The notes beneath the pieces are model-generated. The model worked only from the letters and a program-made list of their open reading frames with translations, made no database searches and was not told where the DNA came from. This document shows, in pieces, positions 22,771 to 31,676 of a stretch of 64,000 nucleotides of DNA; positions within the stretch are counted from its first letter, which is position 1; every line of letters begins with the position of its first letter. Made by a program: the position numbers and the translations under genes. Origin of the DNA: Dipteris shenzhenensis (taxonomy: Eukaryota; Polypodiophyta; Polypodiopsida; Gleicheniales); NCBI GenBank assembly GCA_047967505.1, contig CM106540.1, one strand, 5' to 3'.

Positions 22771-23558
22771 AAGGCTTCAAATAATGATGATTCTCAAACA
22801 TACATGATGATTCTCAAAACAAACAATATCCAAATAATAAGTCAAATCAATGCAGGAGCTAACCTCATTAAGGCTGAGACACTTGTATCCGACCACCCAT
22901 ACTTTGCTTGTAGATTCAAGATTGAGAGACAAGCCCGTAGTTTAGACATCCTAGCACCCTCGTACAATTGTGTTGATTGCAACTCTTGCATTTTGACCTT
23001 AGAATCTGACATCACGTGTACATGTGATGTAGTGCCCCTAAAAATAGAATCCATCATGTCCACCATACCCTCGTCATGATCCAAGAGACTATAGTCTTGC
23101 TCAAAGTGTGAAGGTATATGCGCACCCTCGTCACCCTCCTCATCCTATTTCAAGATTTCGTGTATATATAAGATCTTGTCTCAAGGTTTCGTGTCATAAT
23201 GGTATCCAATATTAACCATGAACTCAAATAGCATTGACTTACCGATAATCCATCACCACATGTAACACCAACGGTGGATACTGGTTTGGGCTCCTCCCCA
23301 TACATCTGCAAGTGGCACATGATAATATGATGTTGATGTCATACTTCTCGCTTGCAATGAGTGCAATGACAATACAATCTCTTCATAAGCCACTCTGTGC
23401 TCTCGGGCGTTGGCGCATCATCTGACAAGCTTCAACTCATCCCTTCCATCTGCACACTTCCAAAATCACAACATGAGTTGCAAGGAAATCTATTAAGATC
23501 CAAAAAATAGCCACCCATGAGCTTCTTTTCTCTTTTCTAACAATAAGTGCCTTGAACT

Positions 23559-23669
23559 GTCACTATATAGTGACTTTTTGCTATGTTCCGTCGCTATATA
23601 GTGATGCTTTGCCATGTTCTGTCACTATATAGCGACGCTTTTTGGATATAAGTGTCACTATATAGCGAT
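23559..23669. promoter_or_regulatory. Central palindrome cluster between the divergent CACTA genes
   Basis: There are four sites: GTCACTATATAGTGAC (23559-23574), GTCGCTATATAGTGAT (23590-23605), GTCACTATATAGCGAC (23621-23636) and GTCACTATATAGCGAT (23654-23669). They are spaced 31-33 bp apart, about three helical turns. They lie between the TNP2 start (about 23480, minus) and the first Ptta exon (ending 23875, plus), so they sit in a shared promoter region. Confidence 0.75.
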
Positions 23670-23689
23670 GCTGGGGGCTTACACCTGAA

Positions 23690-26600
23690 ACCTCGCGCGA
23701 CGCTTTCTTTAGCATCTCTATTGTAGGAAAAGCAAAAATTTCTCCTCCCACCTTATATTCGACGACCTCGCTTTCCTCCTCTCTATTCTCCACTACTCAG
23801 CCCCTCTCCTAGCACTTGTGCTTCCTCTCCACCCTTCTCCCTCTTTGCTTGTGTGAAAAGGAGTTTTTCAAGAAGGTGAGTCTCTTTAAGCAATGTAGGT
23901 TTGTTTTTTGTGAGATTTTATATTGTGAGTGTTGAAGCATGTTTCTCCTTGTATTGCTAAGGCTATGTGCTAGTTTTCATGCTTGATTTTCAAGGGTTAA
24001 AGACAAAAAACGAGATTTTGTGAAAGAAAGAAGACTCGCCTCTTCTCTTTTTGGTATTTCTCTTCCTTCTCTTTCTCCTTGTTTGTAGGCTTATGCTTTC
24101 TCCTTGTTTGTAGACTTATGCTTGTCTCCTCAATCCAATCCCTTTGAGAAGTTGCTTCTCTAAACTCCTCCTTCCTCTAACTAGTTATTTGAAAAATGGT
24201 ATGTTTCCTCTCTTTTGTAGGGCTAGTCCACAAAACATCGAGCGGGACTATTCCAGGTAAGAAAGTCCTTCCTATTTTTTCCTTTTGTTATTTTTGTTAT
24301 TTACATTGGTCTGCAGCTAGCACCTTTCCTCTTCTTTATCCCCTCTTTAAATCTCTTTTTCCCCTCTTCCTCCTTTCCTTCTCTTCTTTTTCCCCTCTTT
24401 CAATCTCTTTTCCCCTCTTCCTTCTCTTATGTTTATGCTCTTTTTCCCTCTTCTTTTTTCCCTCTTTTATCCCCTCTTTCAATCTCTTTTCCCCTCTTCC
24501 TTCTCTTATGTTTATGCTCTTTTTCCCTCTTCTTTTTCTCCTCTTTCAATCTCTTTTCCTCTTTTTCCCTCTCTTTCCCCTCTCTCAATCTCTTTTCATA
24601 AGCATATGTATTTGCCTATGCTTATGCATGAGCATATACTCATATGCTCATGCATAAGCACAAGCTTATGCTTTCTCTCTTTTTATTTTATGCTCATATG
24701 CTCATGCATAAGCATAAGCATATCCTTTCTTTTTTTTTCTCTTATGCTTAAATGCTCTTTTTCCCCCTTCCTTCTCTTATGCTTATGCTTACGCATGAGC
24801 ATATGTCTCCTTCTCCTTCTCCTTCTCTTTTCCTCTTTTCCTCTCTCTTTCTCCCCCTCTTTTCCCTCTTTCGATCTCTTTTCATAAGCATATGTATTTG
24901 CCTATGCTTTAGTTTTCTCTCTTTTTCTTTTATGCTCATATGCTCAAGCATAAGCATAAGCATATGCTTTCGTTCCATATCTCTTATGCTTATGCTCTTT
25001 TTCCCTCTTCCTTCTCTTATGCTTATGCTTATGCATGAGCATATGTCTCCTTCTCTTATACCTATGCCTATGCCTATGCATGTCCTTCTCCTTCTCCTTC
25101 TCCTTCTCCTTTCTTTCTCTTCTTTTTTCCTCTCTTTTTCTATTCTTTTCATAAGCATATGCCTATGCCTATGCCTATGCATGTCCTTCTTCTTCTCCTT
25201 TTCCTTTCTTTCTCTTCTTTTTTCCTCTCTTTTTCTCTTCTTTTCATAAGCATATGCCTATGCCTATGCCTATGCCTATGCTTATGCATGAGCATATGCT
25301 CATATGCTTATGCATAAGCATGAGCATATGCTTTCTCAATGTATTCTCTTATGCTTTGCCAATGTATTCTCATATGCTTTCTCAATGTATTCTCTTGTTT
25401 TTTGTTTTTGGTTTTCATGTTTGTGTCTACATTAGGCATGGGATCACGTCGCACGTCCGATGAGTACGGAAACCCTCATAGGAGGAGACATCATGATCTC
25501 TATTCTCTAGAGGACTTTGATTCCCCTCAAGCGACACCTCAAGGGCACCCCTGCAACTACCCCTGGCCCGACTCCTCTCGGACGTAGCACTGAGACTACC
25601 CCTCGGGGGTCTCCTTTGCTAGTAGCCCATGGCTTTGGCAGGAGTCCCGACGAGTTTGTGGCACAAATGACTTATGAGGAGGTAGCCAGATTCTTCTCTC
25701 TGCTATCCTAGAGGACCTCAGCAATTCCCTCTCCTACACCAATGATTGGACCTACTGCCCAACCATCCTCTTGTGTCCCTTCGTCGACTGAGGGGTCATC
25801 ACCTGGGCATGCCCATCGTAAGGGAAGGAAGAGTAGGAGGGGTCGCTTATGTTGTGCTGACTCGAAAGATGTAGACGAGTCAGCACACGCACATCCCTAC
25901 AGGTCTCCACTTGGTCCCAAGCCCCAGTACTAGTCAGGTCCCTTGCCCTCTCCTACTTCCACTGCTACTCCTCACTCCGGAAGCGCTCACACAAACACCA
26001 CTTGCTCTGACTCTGCCACTACCATGAGTCCTCCTTACCCCATCGAGGACCTATCCTATCAAATCACGACTGCTGGAGAGATAATAGAAGATTAAAAGGG
26101 CAAAGTAGTAATGACCACCATGAGGCGATTGATGAGCCACCACTTCTTTCATCGATGAATTGAAAGCAAAATACCCTAACCCCCTAAATTGGGAGTTTAA
26201 TGAGAATTACATGTGAAAGCACATGGGTTTGGTCTTGAAGCATCGTAGATCAACCTTGCATACTTCCATCACAAACGAGAGGGCTAAACCCAGTTGGGCA
26301 GACAAAGCTGATTGGAGGTTTTTCAAGAAGCAGAACAGGTACGATCCCGAAATGTTCGAGGGTCAGAGGAGGGCTACGAGGAGACGGTTGGACGCCATAG
26401 GTACTTCGCACTTTGGTGCAGGCGAATGGTTGGCATTGAAGGCAACCGTGGTAAGTCTACTTCTTCTCATTTAATGTATTGTTCTTTTTGTTTTAGTACA
26501 TATTACATGCACTTTTTCTAACTCTCGTAAATTGGGTCCACAGCAAGTTGCGATGGGTCGCTTTCCTACAGATGCAGAGACGAGACGCGTGTTTCATGTA

Positions 26601-26950
26601 GGAACAAAGCCGTGGTTTATTGAGTAGGAGGCAATGGGAGCGACGGTTGATTGGGCTGAGGTGGCTGCTCGCACGGTATAAGTCTACTCCTTCTTGTAAT
26701 CTCACTTTTTAAATTGTTTTATTCTTTAAGTTCCAATCTAATTTCCAATTAATATGATTTCGCTCTTAGAGTCAAAGCTCGAGTGTCCCATCACTGGAGG
26801 CGAGTGATGACAAGGGCTAGGGACCAGGCGCAACTCATGAGGGTCAGGGATCAGGCCCAGCTCACGAGGGCTAAGGATCAGGCCAGCAAGACGAGGATGA
26901 GGAGGAGGACGACGATTCGAATGAGCAATAGTAGTAGTAGTAGTAGTAGT
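23690..26950 (+). pseudogene. Ptta/En/Spm-type transposon protein gene, copy B
   Basis: Predicted structure: exon 1 ends 23875 (AAG|GTGAGT), intron 1 is 23876-24220, the 36-bp exon 2 is 24221-24256, intron 2 is 24257-25435, and the coding exon starts 25436 with ATG at 25438. The protein begins MGSRRTSDEYGNPHRRRHHD and is Ser/Pro-rich to about 26090. The conserved Ptta region follows (about 26100-26450: MGLVLKHRRSTL, WADKADWRFFKKQNR, SHFGAGEWLALKATV), then a GTAAGT donor at about 26451. The next exon (about 26542-26678) has VAMGRFPTDAETRRVF, and the last has an acidic tail. Frameshifts near 25560, stops near 25710 and 26095, a deletion removing the IATDWRYQ segment, and a TAG in a late exon make it non-functional. 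It keeps exons that copy A has lost. Confidence 0.82.
24257..25435 (+). repeat. Tandem palindromic repeat array inside 5' UTR intron (copy B)
   Basis: It is the same repeat family as 4637-6992 in inverted orientation, but half the length (1179 versus 2356 bp): CATATGCTC, (TTATGC)n and GCATGAGCATA units with CTCTTTTTCCC/CTTTCAATCTC linkers, plus (CCTATG)n. It is bounded by G|GTAAGA at 24257 and ATTAG at 25435. The start codon follows two bases after the acceptor. Confidence 0.85.
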
Positions 26951-27301
26951 TTGCATATACTTCGCCATGTATATCCTTTTGTATATCAGCTTGTTTGAGC
27001 GATTTTGTATCACCCTTTTTGAAAGGGTTATTTTGTAACAAACAATGTTGTATATCTTCGACATGTATATGCTTCTACCACTCGATCGGTTCATTTGAGC
27101 GATTTTGTATCACCCTTTTCGCAAGGGAAATTTTGTAATAAAAAACTTTTTTTTGTAATTACTAAAAAAAAACATTAGTGGGGCAGAATAGGGCTTGTTG
27201 TGGCCCTGTTTAGTCCCACTAATGTTTTTTTCAAGTTCTGTTAATTGTCGCTATATAGCGACATTTACTGGTGTCGCTATATAGCAATGTTTATTAGAGT
27301 G
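26951..27301. promoter_or_regulatory. Right end of CACTA element with subterminal palindromes
   Basis: Non-coding 3' region of the Ptta gene. It includes two direct repeats of a GCGATTTTGTATCACCCTTT segment (about 26998 and 27100) also present in copy A. Palindromes GTCGCTATATAGCGAC (27247-27262) and GTCGCTATATAGCAAT (27273-27288) lie 13-55 bp inside the terminus at 27301. Confidence 0.75.
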
Positions 27302-27305
27302 TGCA

Positions 27306-28000
27306 TCTCTATTTTGCACACCTCGGCCTCTTCCTCTTGCTGCAATCTCCATCAAATTCAGGCTGAGTGACTTCATAATCTCTACATCATCATGCAAGTC
27401 CTTCTTTAGGGAATCATCCTGCACAGTAATAGACATCGGCTCTCTCTCTGCATAAGCCTTTATTACTTCTAGACTTCCAATCAGATTCTTAGGCTCTTCT
27501 TACATGCCAAGCTGCCTCAGTCTCTTGACTTTTCATTCCTTCTCCCTAGCCTCTCTGACAGCATCTTCTAAACTATCTAGATTCTTCAACTCCACTTTCA
27601 ATCTGAGCATAGGCTTCAGGCTAGCTATGAAATGATCACGCTTGATCATCTAAGACAGTAGCTCTAAAACAAGAGTTTCACACCATAAACTCCATAATCT
27701 CCCAAATTGAATTAGATATTGATTCACATCTTGCTCTTCCTCCTGCCTTACTTTACATAGCTCTTTCCAAACTTCATTAGGGTTCTTGGCTTGTGCAAAT
27801 CGTGCAAGGAAGGCTGCTCTCACCACTGTATGCTCCGGATTTTGCTGCTGAGGATGAGCAGTCTTGAAGGTAGCAATTTGAGTCTGCAGGCATGCTTTTG
27901 CATCTCCCTGCAAGCAATAATTCATGATCTGAAACAAAATCTCAGGGGTTGCCCTATCTTTCATAAGTGTTGTAAATTCCATCTTTTCCAAGAACCTGAA
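27306..28000 (-). pseudogene. gag of outer gypsy element
   Basis: The 27991-27650 frame encodes a capsid-like region (MEKMEFTTLMKDRATPEILF, AAFLARFAQAKNPNEVWKEL, QEEEQDVNQYLIQFGRLW), typical of retrotransposon gag. A further frame (27436-27306) ends with an Arg/Gly-rich RGRGRG stretch and is cut by the CACTA insertion. Its frame continues at 12316. Stops separate the two frames. No zinc knuckle or protease is found between gag and RT, so the element lost that part before the CACTA insertion. Confidence 0.75.
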
Positions 28001-28252
28001 TGCATCTTAACAGCATTCTTTCTTCTGCGGGCATGCACTTTCAGAGATCTCTACACTCTGGCATAGAGTCGGATCACATGTAGATGGACTTCAATGCATC
28101 TATCCTTCTTGTGACCACACCCTCCACACCACTCACAGTAGAGAATCACTCTCATGTGTAGATTTCTCCCCATTGCTTGTAACACCACTCAAAACATCTG
28201 CTCTTTCAATGTTGTAAACTGAAGTGAACTCCTCCGCGGAGGCACCAAAACG
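28001..28252 (-). promoter_or_regulatory. Leader and primer-binding site of outer gypsy
   Basis: Next to the right LTR the element strand reads TTTTGGTGCCTCCGCGG (about 28234-28250). This matches the position and the TGGYGCC start of primer-binding sites in Tat-type elements. Which tRNA primes it cannot be told. The remainder is untranslated leader. Confidence 0.55.
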
Positions 28253-30070
28253 TGGATGAAAAAAAAAGATAGAGCCTAGTCCGCCTTCATAGCCACCCTC
28301 ATCCACATTTAAAGCAACTAAACAACACAATCACAAGGTAAAGGCATTCGTTCAAAACCCTCGTCCCTACACACCTCTACATTCAGCACATACTCTATCA
28401 AAACCCAACAGCATACTCTTGGAATATTGAAAACAACAAACCACCTCAAAAGAACTTGCTAAATAGCCTTGGAGGACCCAAATTCAAGTCAACTTGCACA
28501 TGGCATTTTCCACAAATCTACAGACAGCAAAAGTCACCAATCTGCCTTTCTATGTAGCCTCAAAATTAGTTAGAGGACCACCCAAATAACCAAGTACAAT
28601 TTGCATCCTATAGGAGATCATATGCAGCTGTACAGCACCTCAACCATTAGTTATCTTCACCTCTTCATGGAGCTCTTCACCCAAGAATATACAGGTATAC
28701 ACTAGCAAGCAAATCGGCCTACTTCAAGCCATATATGCAGTCGTCCAGCCTCCAAGTAGTGGTTGAAAGCACCCAATAGTAAACTCATGCAGCAACAAGT
28801 CCCAAACAATTCATGTTTAGGTCGGCTAGCACTCCTTCACATGCAAACATGTGCGAAGTCTAGCAAGCAGGGTATAATTGATGACGCTCAACCTAAAGGA
28901 GACTACTCAAAGCATCTCGCAGCAGCATATGTTGAAGAACAGCCCCATGTGTTCACTAAACACTTCGACCAGCTCGTTACTGCTCGTGATCTCCGCAATT
29001 CCATCGGCCAAGTTCTCTACAACTATCGCCTGTAAACTATTGTATGCTTATAAGCTATATGACAACTAACCAGCCTGCACTTCTCCTCTACACCATCCTC
29101 GTTATCCCTCAATTCTTCATGCTATGATAACCCTTCATGGCTTCTCCAAGTTCCCACAGCCAAGGTCTCGACAGTAGCACCTGACCCTGCCTTCTGTCGC
29201 CCATGGTTCTCCAAGCTTTAGTGTAGTAAAGATGCCACCCCTATCCGCAAGCTCCCGGCCATCTCTCACAGCCGGATCCATTGTAGCTGCTCTTCTGCAC
29301 ATAGAGCACTCACATAACTTCCTCCAAATTCTTTCAGCCTACACAGTATTTACGTCTCTACCATCTACCATCTAGGAGCCTCCTGGTAATCAAAAGTGAC
29401 GCCATAGTCAATCTCTACAACTTCAGTGTGCACCATCTGCACAATCAAGATTGTCATCACAGAGCATTGGAGACCACGACCTCCTATCGCCCACAACCCG
29501 TCATCCAAGCTTTCATGACGATATAATAGTAGCGACGCCCAAGGTTCTCCAAGACTCAAGCAACTGCCCATCTTCTCTCATGCAACGAGATACTCGGCGG
29601 CTTTAATTTGCTCACGCTCACAAAGATCACCCGACGTCCAAAGCTCATCTAGCCCATTAGTAAAGACCACAGTCAACTCCAGAGGCCCTCTAGTGCTCTA
29701 TTGCCCAAGCTCCCATAGCATATTGTAGCATTCACCCACTTTAGAAACTCCTCGCCCTTCACTGCCTTTACAACATCCTCCAAGCCTCTCCCTCCAGACT
29801 CTCAAGCCCGCCCATCTCATGGAATACGATCTTCTGTAGCTCACGACTGCACCCCCATCTCCTTAGAAGCCTCCAAGCTTAGCATGATTGCTCCCTTCCC
29901 CTGTTGCTTACAAGCTCCAGCACTCCATAGCTCCCTCAGCCGATCGCTTGGGCTCCCTGCTCTATAGTACTTTTTGTTTCCATAATAGAGACACCCCCCC
30001 AACCGATCTCATCATATCCTTCTAGGATCCTCCTGTGAGTCGCATCTCCATGTATGTTACTTGGTCGTCA
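28253..30070 (-). repeat. 5' LTR of outer gypsy, 1818 bp
   Basis: The LTR begins TG at 28253 and ends CA at 30070 on the plus strand, where homology with the left LTR stops. It is the empty-site control for the MITE at 134-380. No intact gene lies inside, and the short ORFs are fortuitous. Confidence 0.8.
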
Positions 30071-30078
30071 TAGGGCAG

Positions 30079-30390
30079 ACTCCTTCTGTATCACATTTTC
30101 AAACTTTTTGCTGCATTGCTTAGATTCATGTACCAAAAGAGACATGGAAAAAGCTAGATCCTCTTGGTTTGAAGGTCATATTCATTGGATATTCTCCTAA
30201 TTCTAAAGGTTATAAATTCTATGATCCCTCTTCTAAGAAGGTGATAATTAGTCATGCTACCATATTCAATGAGCAGTTAGTGGGAGGGACATGGTCTATC
30301 GAGGATGCAAAAGATATTGAGTCCTTTCTTACCTCCTTTCCTTTTCAATTTGATAATGATTCTACTTCTGATGTCATTTCCTTCATCTAA
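30079..30390 (+). pseudogene. Ty1/copia polyprotein fragment (integrase C-terminal region)
   Basis: The frame reads HVPKETWKKLDPLGLK, VIFIGYSPNSKGYKFYDP and SSKKVIISHATIFNE, the signature GYS...KGY.....KK...S region between integrase and RT in copia polyproteins. It ends at TAA 30388-30390. It begins directly beside the outer gypsy LTR, so the gypsy element probably inserted into an older copia element. Confidence 0.85.
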
Positions 30391-31155
30391 TGGCATTGTT
30401 GAGAGGAAGAGAAAGAGGAGAGAGACAGACACGAGTTTCTCCCAAGGAATTGATTCTATTTATAGATCATAGGCATACATACACTTGAGGACTGAGTTAG
30501 GGCAAGCTATTTATAGCTCTAACATCCCCACTCAAACTAGGCCCTCTAGCTATGGATGAAAAAACCCTTGAACACCTATTTCATTAATTTTGGACTTTTT
30601 CTATTGTTTTTGGACGAAGCCCAAAAATCCTTCCCAAATGAAAAGTTTACTTTGTGAAAATATCCTTCCCAAATTAAAATTTTACTTTCTGAAAATATTC
30701 TTCCCAAATCAAAAGTTCACTTTGTGGCACTATCATATTCACATGAAAATATTATTTTTTCAATCTATACTTTTGCACCAACATGCAAGAATTTGAAATA
30801 ATCCTATATTAGAAATTCTAGCTATATCTAAATCATTTGTTAATTTAATTATTTTTAATATTTTTCCTTAACATTTTTCCTTGACGTGATAAATTTATAA
30901 ATCCATGAAAGGAGACTTAAATATTTCATGAATATGCACAAAATTTTTAAAACTTTTGATAAATAGAAAAAAGACATGATGCCATAAGACCCAAGTTTTG
31001 TATTGAACCAAAGAGGTATAATAGCAATTACAGCTATTATTATATGATTACATTGAGAGACGTTGCTCTCAGCTAGAGTCTTTATATCCAAAATGATATA
31101 GATTGAACATATGTTTACAATTTAAATTTTTGCTCTTAAAGAGCCTCAATTCGTG
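30391..31155. other. AT-rich spacer, no gene seen
   Basis: A 128-bp stretch 30397-30524 begins TGTTGAGAGG and ends TCTAACA and could be a copia LTR piece, but there is no matching target duplication. A GTTTACTTTGTGAAAATATCCTTCCC-like unit is repeated three times at 30630-30730. No coding signal is seen. Confidence 0.5.
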
Positions 31156-31565
31156 CCATCTACATAATTTGACTCCCCATTGTCTTATTGCTCAATGTCA
31201 TGACAGTCCCTTGCGAGGTGCCATCTGCATAATTTGACTCCCACTTGTCTTGCGAAGCCTTGCCCCTTGGGTGCATTGACTCCCCATTGTCTTATTGCTC
31301 AATGCGATAGTCCCTTGCCAGGTGCCATCTGCATTAACTCCCTATTGTCTTGCCAAGCCTTGACCCTTGGGTGACATCCAGTGCAAAATACAGGTGCCAT
31401 CTGCATTAACTCCCACAAGTTGTCTTGCCAAGCCTTGCCCCTTGGGTGCATTGACTCCCCATTGTCTTATTGCTCAATGTGATAGTCCCTTGCCAGGTGC
31501 CATCTGCATTAACTCCCTATTGTCTTGGCAAGCCTTGACCCTTGGGTGACATCCAGTGCATATTT
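31156..31565. repeat. Tandem repeat with alternating 104/72-bp units
   Basis: Units start GGTGCCATCTGCAT and carry TTGTCTTGCCAAGCCTTG and CCCTTGGGTG. Long units (about 104 bp, with ATTGCTCAATG) alternate with short ones (about 72 bp, ending GACATCCAGTGCA), giving a dimer period of about 177 bp over five units. Confidence 0.8.
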
Positions 31566-31676
31566 TGACTCTCATTTAACATAGGAGGTGATGACTCTAA
31601 TTATAATTGTCTTGGATTGGCTTCTTGCCTAGTACCCAAATAAAATCCTTCAATGGACTTCAATACAAAGCTTTAA

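Larger units (their letters stand above)
12852..23480 (-). pseudogene. TNP2-type CACTA transposase gene, core deleted, split by LINE
   Basis: The exons on the minus strand, with GT-AG borders where visible, are as follows. About 23480-23243 is a Cys/His-rich Transpos_assoc-like start (YCHCTHCKREV). 23144-22864 has LYEGARMSKLRACLSILNL and KYGWSD. 22387-about 22200 has EAKKMLTTVGMDYDTIHSC and a Cys pair CLKC. About 22140-22010 has MTWHASHQSTNDTLKIP and AAWKHID. 14340-13656 is DUF4218-like (LEKHFPSSIMTTQVHLLVHI, WWMFFLERFMKTLKGFVRQ). About 13602-13162 is DUF4216-like (YYGTICEIYEVDF). An acidic tail near 13018-12852 ends at a TAA. TNP2 normally cuts and joins element ends. The several hundred residues that should hold the DDE core between WKHID and DUF4218 are missing, not merely displaced by the LINE, so the gene was probably already dead. 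A frameshift and stops are also present. Confidence 0.85.
12317..27301. mobile_element. CACTA (En/Spm) transposon with divergent TNP2 and Ptta genes and a nested LINE
   Basis: The left end reads CACTACTAGACACC, the common plant CACTA terminus. The right end, read inward, is CACTCTAATAAACA, the same motif with one base missing. Both ends are flanked by TGCA (12313-12316 and 27302-27305), so the target duplication is 3 bp (GCA) or possibly 4. Removing the element rejoins the outer gypsy frame without a stop at the joint, which proves a single clean insertion. Total length is 14,985 bp, or about 7.6 kb without the nested LINE, a usual size for an autonomous CACTA. TNP2 is on the minus strand and the Ptta-like gene on the plus strand, transcribed outward from about 23.5-23.9 kb. 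Both genes are now defective. Confidence 0.88.
1..30070 (-). mobile_element. Ty3/gypsy LTR retrotransposon (Tat-like), outer element of a nested complex, left LTR cut by window edge
   Basis: The two ends are homologous: 1-1418 matches the part of 28253-30070 from about 28948 onward. Between them, on the minus strand and in the expected order, are gag (27306-28000), RT (11349-12316), RNase H plus a second RNase H-like domain (10483-11334) and integrase (1973-3106). The two RNase H domains point to the Tat/Ogre side of plant Ty3/gypsy. Nested insertions at 12317-27301, 10128-10477 and about 3107-10122 account for most of the length. Without them the element is about 8 kb. It has stops and frameshifts in every domain and no visible protease, so it is dead. 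In one ~200-bp stretch the LTRs differ at roughly one base in ten by eye, so the insertion is old. Confidence 0.85.

Noticed and set aside
23690-27301. A separate CACTA element carrying only Ptta, abutting the TNP2 element
   Set aside because: There is no CACTA terminus or target duplication near 23.5 kb, whereas 12317-27301 has matching ends, matching flanks and rejoins the gypsy frame.
30397-30524. 128-bp copia solo LTR (TGTTGAG...CTAACA)
   Set aside because: The bases on either side do not match, so no target duplication supports it.
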